DNA of 64,000 nucleotides, taken from contig CAJOCL010000004.1 of NCBI GenBank assembly GCA_905233565.1, positions 113,168 to 177,167 on the forward strand, read 5' to 3'. The notes under the pieces are model-generated. The model searched no databases, was not told the DNA's origin, and saw nothing but the letters and a program-made list of their open reading frames with translations. A program made the translations under genes and the position numbers. How positions within the stretch are numbered: the stretch's first letter is position 1; each line of letters opens with the position of its first letter. Below are positions 59,168 to 64,000 of the stretch, in pieces. The stretch is from an uncultured Synergistales bacterium (lineage in GTDB: Bacteria; Synergistota; Synergistia; Synergistales; Aminobacteriaceae).

Positions 59168-60028
59168 TTAACGCTTTGCCCTAAAGAAATCGTCTATGCT
59201 GTCGAGTATATCCTTCGGCAGCATTGTTTTCAGCAGGTACTTTTCAGGCTTAAATCTCAGTACTTCCATGATGCTGCGTTTATCGCCCTTTGCTGTCAGG
59301 AACATAACGGGAATATTTGCCGTGTTCGGGTCTGAGCGTATCATTTCGAGAACTTTCGGGCCGTTCACGATGGGCATTTCAAAATCAAGCAGTATAAGAT
59401 CAACTTTGTTCTTTGCCAATATCGTTATCGCGTTCATTCCCGAATTTGCAACGAGAATTTTATAATGCGTTGACAACAGGTTTTTCATTGAACGCAGAGC
59501 CGTTGCGTCATCGTCAACAATAAGAATGCTCTTGAACTCTTTCAGCTTGTCGACCGCCTCGCCCTCTTTCTGAAGCCTCTTGATAAGTTCACCCAGATCA
59601 ACGGGGCGCGTATACATCTGTGCAACGTAATCAGCCTTTTTCCCGACTACTGCATCAAGTTCTTCCTGAGTGCCTATGACGAAAAATCTTATCCCCCTGT
59701 CCTCGACAAGATCGCGTATATAGCCGAGTACGTCAATCATGAGATTGTCTTCACCCTGAAGGTATAAGATAAATATTCTCGGTATATCGTCCTTCTTTTC
59801 ATCAGAGCCTGAAGAGCCGTCCTCAGTTCCGCCCTCCTGGCTTAAAAGTGCGGCGACTTCGGGATCTATCGGGTTTTCCTCATCTCCGTTATCTTCTTTC
59901 AGAAAGTTAGATATTGCCGTAACATCAGGCTTTACGGTGAGGACTTCAAAATCCTGAGCTTTAAGGTGATTGATAATACCTTCTGAAATGAAACTGACTT
60001 TTTCTGTTATGAACAATATTTTACTCAT
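59168..60028 (-). CDS. response regulator with degenerate N-terminal and active C-terminal receiver
   Basis: A 286-residue protein made only of receiver-like parts. Residues ~1-155 look like a degenerate receiver with a long acidic insert (about 45-82) and no phospho-acceptor Asp. Residues ~165-286 form a complete receiver: acidic D172/D173, acceptor D215 (ILLDFEMP), T245 and K267. There is no DNA-binding or enzymatic output domain, so it probably acts through protein contacts. It lies 33 nt downstream of the hybrid kinase gene, its likely partner. Confidence 0.88.
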   Translation of the reverse strand: MSKILFITEKVSFISEGIINHLKAQDFEVLTVKPDVTAISNFLKEDNGDEENPIDPEVAALLSQEGGTEDGSSGSDEKKDDIPRIFILYLQGEDNLMIDVLGYIRDLVEDRGIRFFVIGTQEELDAVVGKKADYVAQMYTRPVDLGELIKRLQKEGEAVDKLKEFKSILIVDDDATALRSMKNLLSTHYKILVANSGMNAITILAKNKVDLILLDFEMPIVNGPKVLEMIRSDPNTANIPVMFLTAKGDKRSIMEVLRFKPEKYLLKTMLPKDILDSIDDFFRAKR

Positions 60029-60061
60029 TTTCCTGCATTCCCTCTTTCATAATTGCAACTA

Positions 60062-62521
60062 TTATAGCAAGTCTTCAAGTGTTCCCCAGTCGGCATTGGT
60101 TACGCACTCTTTTACCTTCCCGAATTTTTCGCGTTCGGCTTCAGGTATCCTGTAATGTTTCGTTTCTTCTATCAGCCTGTCGATATTGTCAAGGTCGAAA
60201 TCTGCAGCAAATCCCTTAATCAGCGAGTACATTTCCTGCAGGTCTTCAGCTGAGATTTCAGGCAGCGACATATCCGGCTCGTCTTTCTTTCCGAAAACTT
60301 TTTCAAGAACGGATTTATATGCCCTGTACTGCGATAAGAGCGAGGGAGTCTTTGCCTCGATCTCTTCAAGGTCATTTTTATCACCGCAGGCCTCAAGATA
60401 TTTTGCATCTTCAGAGAGTTTCAGCGCGCCTACTAATCTGGCCGAACTTTTAAGCGCGTGTACGAGAACAGTATAATTCTTTACGTCGCTTTCATGCCAG
60501 AAGCGTTCTATATCACCGGCTTTCTTGTCCATAGTGTTATAGAAAATCTCAAGAGCCTGAATGAACGTATCTTCGCTCCCGCAGTTCGTTACGGCGGCGT
60601 TATAGTCAATGCCGGGTATGTTCTTGAATTTCGATGTTTCTGAATCGTCATCATTTGAATCAGCGTTTTTAATCTCGTCAGTTTTGACTGTAACTGAATC
60701 GTTTTCCGCCTGTTCCGATGTGGTCATGTCATCGCCTTTTATGATTAAGTCTTTCGGCAAGTATTCAAGCAAAACCTGTTCAAGCCTGACCGTATCAACA
60801 GGCTTTGAAATATAATCGCTGAAGCCTTCGTCAATATATAACTGCCTTGCGCCGAGAACGGCATTAGCAGTCAGGGCAACTACGGGAGTGTTGTAGTTGA
60901 GGCCGTCAGTCATTTTTTTCATGTTGTGGAACGCCTCTATACCGTCCATGCCGGGCATTCTGTGATCCAAGAATATCATGTTATAACGGTTCATTCTGAC
61001 CATCTGGAGCATTTCAAGTCCGCTTGAGGCCGTATCAATCTTAATCTTAGTCTTTTTCAGGAGATTAGCAAAAACTAAAAGATTTACATCCGCATCATCA
61101 ACAACTAAGACTCTTGCATCAGGTGCCTGGAATGACTGGGTAAAAGCCTTATCCTGATGGGCTGCAGCCGTTGAGAAGGCACGTTCATAATTTCCTATGG
61201 GTTCCCACTTTATTACAGCCTGTTTAACTTCAAACGAGAATGTAGAGCCTTTATGAAATACGCTTTCTATTTTCAGCTCAGAACCCATTAACTGCAGTAA
61301 TTTCTGAACTATCGGAAGTCCCAAGCCTGAGCCGTCCGCGCTGAATTTCCTTGAGGCTTCAATATGTTCAAACGGCTGGAAAATGTTCTCAATATCTTCT
61401 GATTTTATGCCTATTCCCGTATCACTTACTGAGCATTTGAGCATTATGCTGTAGTTGTCAGCAGTCTCATAACCGATTGTTATCGTTACGCCTCCGCGCT
61501 CAGTGTATTTAATGGCGTTGTTCAGAAGATTTAACATTACCTGCCTTATATGGTATTCATCGCCGTCTAATATTCTCGGTATTTCTTTATCGACGTTCAC
61601 GGTAAATGTCAGTGATTTCTTTTTTGCCTGTTCAGCCGCTATGCTTGCGAGGTCATTAATCAATGAGCTTAAATCATAACGGACGGGCATAATTTCCATT
61701 TTTTTATCCTGTAATTTTGAAAAGTCCAAGACATCGTTGATTATTCCGAGAAGAGCCCTTCCGCTTCTTTGAATGACAAGTGCATATTCGCGTATTTCCG
61801 GCCTTTCTTCCTCGCGTAAAATCATCTCATTCATTCCCAAGATTGAGTTCATGGGCGTTCTTATTTCATGGGACATGTTATTGAGGAATGAGCTTTTTGC
61901 CTCGTTTGCCGAATTTGCTTCGGCTATCGCGCTGTCAAGCCTCGTCTGCTGGTATCTGTAAGCATATGTGTATATCAGGCACATAAGGACAAGAACGGCA
62001 GTAACTATAAGAATCGGGATGAAAGTATTTGCCGGGTTCGCAAGTTCAGGATTTATTGAAGAAGGGTAATAATATGCAAAAACCGCATTCATTATGTACG
62101 CTGCAATTTCAAGGCATACCATTATGATTCCGCTGGTCGTGTCCAAAAAACACGGAGTGGCTACGACAGCGAGAATGAAAAATACAGGCACTCCCCCCAA
62201 AGTTCCGCCGTCAAGAAAAAATAAAACAGTAAGCCCGAAAATGAAACCTCCTGCCGTCAACGGATATGAAAGTTTCAGCATTTTATCCGCCCTGTCTTTT
62301 TTCAAGCAGACCAGCGAATACGCCAGAAGCATTAAAGACAGCGCGAAAAGCACGAAATAAGCCGCCGCCGCCGTGTAATACCCCCCGATAAGGCGTATTA
62401 TTCCCGTAAGGCTCATTGCCAGAGTTGAAACTACGGCGAATGCTGAAAAGCACAAAGCCGTAATGTTTTTGCCTGAACTGTCAGGCTTCAAGATAAATTG
62501 TCTGATTATATGAGTATTCAT
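60062..62521 (-). CDS. hybrid histidine kinase with receiver and HPt domains
   Basis: An 819-residue membrane kinase. Residues ~20-190 carry about six membrane helices and no large periplasmic domain. HisKA follows with His218 (NNMSHEIRTPMN), then HATPase_c (N-box near 334, D-x-G-x-G in SDTGIGIKSED, G2 GSGLGLPIV), a receiver at ~470-590 with D519 (FLDHRMPG), and an HPt domain at ~640-720 with His688 (VHALKSSARLVG). All parts of a His-Asp-His-Asp phosphorelay except the final regulator are in one chain; the regulator downstream (59168) is the natural last receiver. The sensed signal is unknown, perhaps detected in the membrane. Confidence 0.95.
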   Translation of the reverse strand: MNTHIIRQFILKPDSSGKNITALCFSAFAVVSTLAMSLTGIIRLIGGYYTAAAAYFVLFALSLMLLAYSLVCLKKDRADKMLKLSYPLTAGGFIFGLTVLFFLDGGTLGGVPVFFILAVVATPCFLDTTSGIIMVCLEIAAYIMNAVFAYYYPSSINPELANPANTFIPILIVTAVLVLMCLIYTYAYRYQQTRLDSAIAEANSANEAKSSFLNNMSHEIRTPMNSILGMNEMILREEERPEIREYALVIQRSGRALLGIINDVLDFSKLQDKKMEIMPVRYDLSSLINDLASIAAEQAKKKSLTFTVNVDKEIPRILDGDEYHIRQVMLNLLNNAIKYTERGGVTITIGYETADNYSIMLKCSVSDTGIGIKSEDIENIFQPFEHIEASRKFSADGSGLGLPIVQKLLQLMGSELKIESVFHKGSTFSFEVKQAVIKWEPIGNYERAFSTAAAHQDKAFTQSFQAPDARVLVVDDADVNLLVFANLLKKTKIKIDTASSGLEMLQMVRMNRYNMIFLDHRMPGMDGIEAFHNMKKMTDGLNYNTPVVALTANAVLGARQLYIDEGFSDYISKPVDTVRLEQVLLEYLPKDLIIKGDDMTTSEQAENDSVTVKTDEIKNADSNDDDSETSKFKNIPGIDYNAAVTNCGSEDTFIQALEIFYNTMDKKAGDIERFWHESDVKNYTVLVHALKSSARLVGALKLSEDAKYLEACGDKNDLEEIEAKTPSLLSQYRAYKSVLEKVFGKKDEPDMSLPEISAEDLQEMYSLIKGFAADFDLDNIDRLIEETKHYRIPEAEREKFGKVKECVTNADWGTLEDLL

Positions 62522-62591
62522 GTTGTGAATAATATCACATTTACAGCGCAGGTGCTAGAGTATGTCGTCATGTGGGAGGCCGTTTTCTGAC

Positions 62592-63893
62592 TCAGAACAG
62601 AGATTTAACCCATTCTGAAAAACATTTAGGCTTTGACGTGAAGCAAATTTTTACATGCCCGTTTTCCGCGCTTATTGCCTTTGCATAAAGGGAACCGCCG
62701 ACATCAATCAGCAAATTCTGCATGGCCGTAATTTCTGCATCAGTCTCAATTACTGCGTAACGTTCATCATCTGAAATTTTCACGACATGGCCGCGATATT
62801 TTTCCCCGTCAACAATTTTCCCTGTCATCACTGAGAATATTATTTCAAGTTTATTTGCAGCGTCTTTCATGATGTAATCCCTGTGCAAAATATGAACGTC
62901 CCCGATTCCGTCAACCGCAAAAATTTTCATGGGACTCGCAGCTCCTTTAGGCATAAAACTTTGTTCAGATGACGTGAAAATCTCCTCCGTGATTTTAGCC
63001 TTTGTTCGTTCTGAAATGTATATCTGTCCTCCGACCGTAAAAGCCTCAATCCTTCCCGCAAGATTCACTGTCTCACCTATGCAGCCATACTTCATTTTTT
63101 GGGCTGAACCGATATTCCCGACAACAGCAGACCCGGAATTTATGCCGATTCCCATTTCGAGCGCGGGATAATTATTTTGCGCGTTCCATTCGTTTACGGA
63201 TTTCATAGCGTTCTGCATTTCGACAGCACAAGATACAGCGTGATCAGCGTGATGATCGTCATCATTGGGCGCGCCGAACACAACAAATATTCCGTCGCCG
63301 AGAAACTCAATCACCGTTCCGCCGTAACGCCTGATAATTTCTGTCATGGCCTCAAAGTAATGATTGAGAATCGTTATCAGTGTGCCGGGTGAAAGTTTTG
63401 TGCTTAATGCCGTGAAGCCCCGCAAGTCGCTCATGAGAATAGTAACGTCCTTCAATTTTCCGCCCTGCTTCTCGCCTTCAGGTGTGCGGAGTACGTATCT
63501 TGCTATTTCCGGTGATGTGTAACGCTCAAACGCCGAATTTATCCGAAAAAGCTCGGTCAGATCCGCCGCGACAATAACGAATATTCCGCCCTCGCCTTTC
63601 ATGTATGACATGCTGATGTGAAGCCTGAAAATTTTCCCGGCGTTGTTCTCGTAGTCAGCAAAAGAATGTATATCCCTCTGCATTTTCACAGCGTCAATGA
63701 AAAGCTGTATCAGTTTGTCGTTCCTCTCGGTGAAGGGGATAACTTCCCAGATTTTGCGGCCTGCTGAAGATTCGCCGAATCCGAAAAGTTTTTCAGCGCT
63801 CTTGCTGGCGTAATGTATTTCTCCGTTCCTAGCGGTTATGCACACGGCATCGGCCATGTTCGAGAAAATATACGCTAGGAGTTTTTCCGTCAT
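62592..63893 (-). CDS. PAS-domain class III adenylate/guanylate cyclase
   Basis: A 433-residue soluble nucleotide cyclase. Residues ~5-115 are a PAS domain (ANMADAVCITARNGEI-like start, SKSAEKLFGFGESSAGR). Residues ~145-310 are a class III cyclase catalytic domain with metal ligands in ILMSDLRGFTALS and FLGDGIFVVFG, and substrate/transition-state residues in KYGCIGETVNLAGRIE. The C-terminal ~100 residues are unassigned, perhaps a PilZ-like fold. I start at ATG 63893, which overlaps the upstream gene's stop as ATGA; an ATG at 63905 is in frame. ATP versus GTP use is unclear. Confidence 0.92.
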   Translation of the reverse strand: MTEKLLAYIFSNMADAVCITARNGEIHYASKSAEKLFGFGESSAGRKIWEVIPFTERNDKLIQLFIDAVKMQRDIHSFADYENNAGKIFRLHISMSYMKGEGGIFVIVAADLTELFRINSAFERYTSPEIARYVLRTPEGEKQGGKLKDVTILMSDLRGFTALSTKLSPGTLITILNHYFEAMTEIIRRYGGTVIEFLGDGIFVVFGAPNDDDHHADHAVSCAVEMQNAMKSVNEWNAQNNYPALEMGIGINSGSAVVGNIGSAQKMKYGCIGETVNLAGRIEAFTVGGQIYISERTKAKITEEIFTSSEQSFMPKGAASPMKIFAVDGIGDVHILHRDYIMKDAANKLEIIFSVMTGKIVDGEKYRGHVVKISDDERYAVIETDAEITAMQNLLIDVGGSLYAKAISAENGHVKICFTSKPKCFSEWVKSLF

Positions 63894-64000
63894 ATCATCC
63901 GGCATAATGTCTCTATGTCTTCCGTCAGCGGCTGACCGTGATATTCCGGCCTTATGTACTCGATTATGAGTCTCGCGTCAGGAGTCTCGCTGCGGATATA
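63890..64000 (-). CDS. 3' end of an unidentified gene (5' end outside window)
   Basis: The minus strand is open from base 64000 to a TGA at 63890, giving 36 residues that end TEDIETLCRMI. The stop overlaps the cyclase start in the ATGA pattern seen at other coupled gene pairs in this window, which supports a real gene. Too little is present to identify it. Confidence 0.6.
   Translation of the reverse strand, partial: YIRSETPDARLIIEYIRPEYHGQPLTEDIETLCRMI

Noticed and set aside
59139..59335. AAAGGAG followed by ATG-TGA and a GTG-started frame after era
   Set aside because: The ribosome-binding site looks good, but the ATG is followed at once by a stop and the GTG frame is antisense to the 3' end of the response regulator; likely chance.
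1..64000. CRISPR arrays, insertion sequences and prophage genes
   Set aside because: No regularly spaced repeats, transposase, integrase or phage structural gene was seen on either strand.

Overview
The window is about 64 kb of dense bacterial chromosome with short gaps, many overlapping genes and frequent non-ATG starts. No rRNA gene or other lineage marker is present, so the organism can only be inferred. It looks like a motile anaerobe with an outer membrane. Evidence: a flavodiiron oxygen/NO reductase, an O-antigen-type ABC exporter with GDP-mannose dehydratase, a sugar-binding protein with a soluble rather than lipoprotein signal peptide, and a flagellar block ordered flbD-motA-motB-fliL-fliM. 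A gut or rumen member of Synergistota fits, but this is inference and not proven. Four tRNA genes are present, all with encoded CCA: Asn(GUU), Gly(CCC), Leu(UAG) and Ser(UGA).

Layout. 1-3.2 kb: the 3' end of thrS, then convergent genes for an amidohydrolase and a sodium:solute symporter. 3.2-7.0 kb: tRNA-Asn, a small coiled-coil protein, a possible structured RNA, a poly-Ser/Tim44-like/zinc-ribbon protein, a cupin and hisS. 7.0-9.1 kb: a coupled pair, flavodiiron protein then spermidine synthase. 9.2-14.5 kb: tRNA-Gly, cheV, and facing it a flagellar motor operon that contains a HicB/HicA-type toxin-antitoxin pair between motB and fliL and ends with a pseudopilin-like gene. 14.6-23.2 kb: a same-strand run of a GAF-like protein, dxs, tlyA, an ankyrin-repeat protein, the wzm/wzt exporter and gmd. 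23.2-26.2 kb: an AddB/RecB-like nuclease on the other strand. 26.2-30.8 kb: alr, manA, a tiny membrane protein, purC, purF and tRNA-Leu.

30.8-44.8 kb is a large sugar/polyol catabolic locus: PfkB kinase, GatZ- and GatY-type tagatose-bisphosphate aldolase subunits, transketolase, FGGY kinase and transaldolase; then, after a terminator and a promoter, an SDR dehydrogenase, a ribose-type ABC importer, an unknown protein and a zinc alcohol dehydrogenase. Together these suggest import of an unphosphorylated polyol or ketose, oxidation, two phosphorylations, aldol cleavage and pentose-phosphate shuffling. 44.8-48.8 kb holds a decayed nitroreductase beside an MBL-fold hydrolase and a divergent HxlR regulator, then a mannitol-dehydrogenase-family enzyme coupled to an acetyltransferase.

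48.8-59.1 kb: tRNA-Ser, an orphan citC, two envelope proteins (DUF4153 and DUF2993 types), dnaG, apbE, a NYN/PIN-like protein whose best ribosome-binding site points to an ATC codon, a secreted unknown, cdd and era. 59.2-64 kb is a signalling block on the minus strand: a two-receiver response regulator, a hybrid histidine kinase with its own receiver and HPt domain, a PAS-linked class III nucleotide cyclase, and the tail of another gene that runs off the window.
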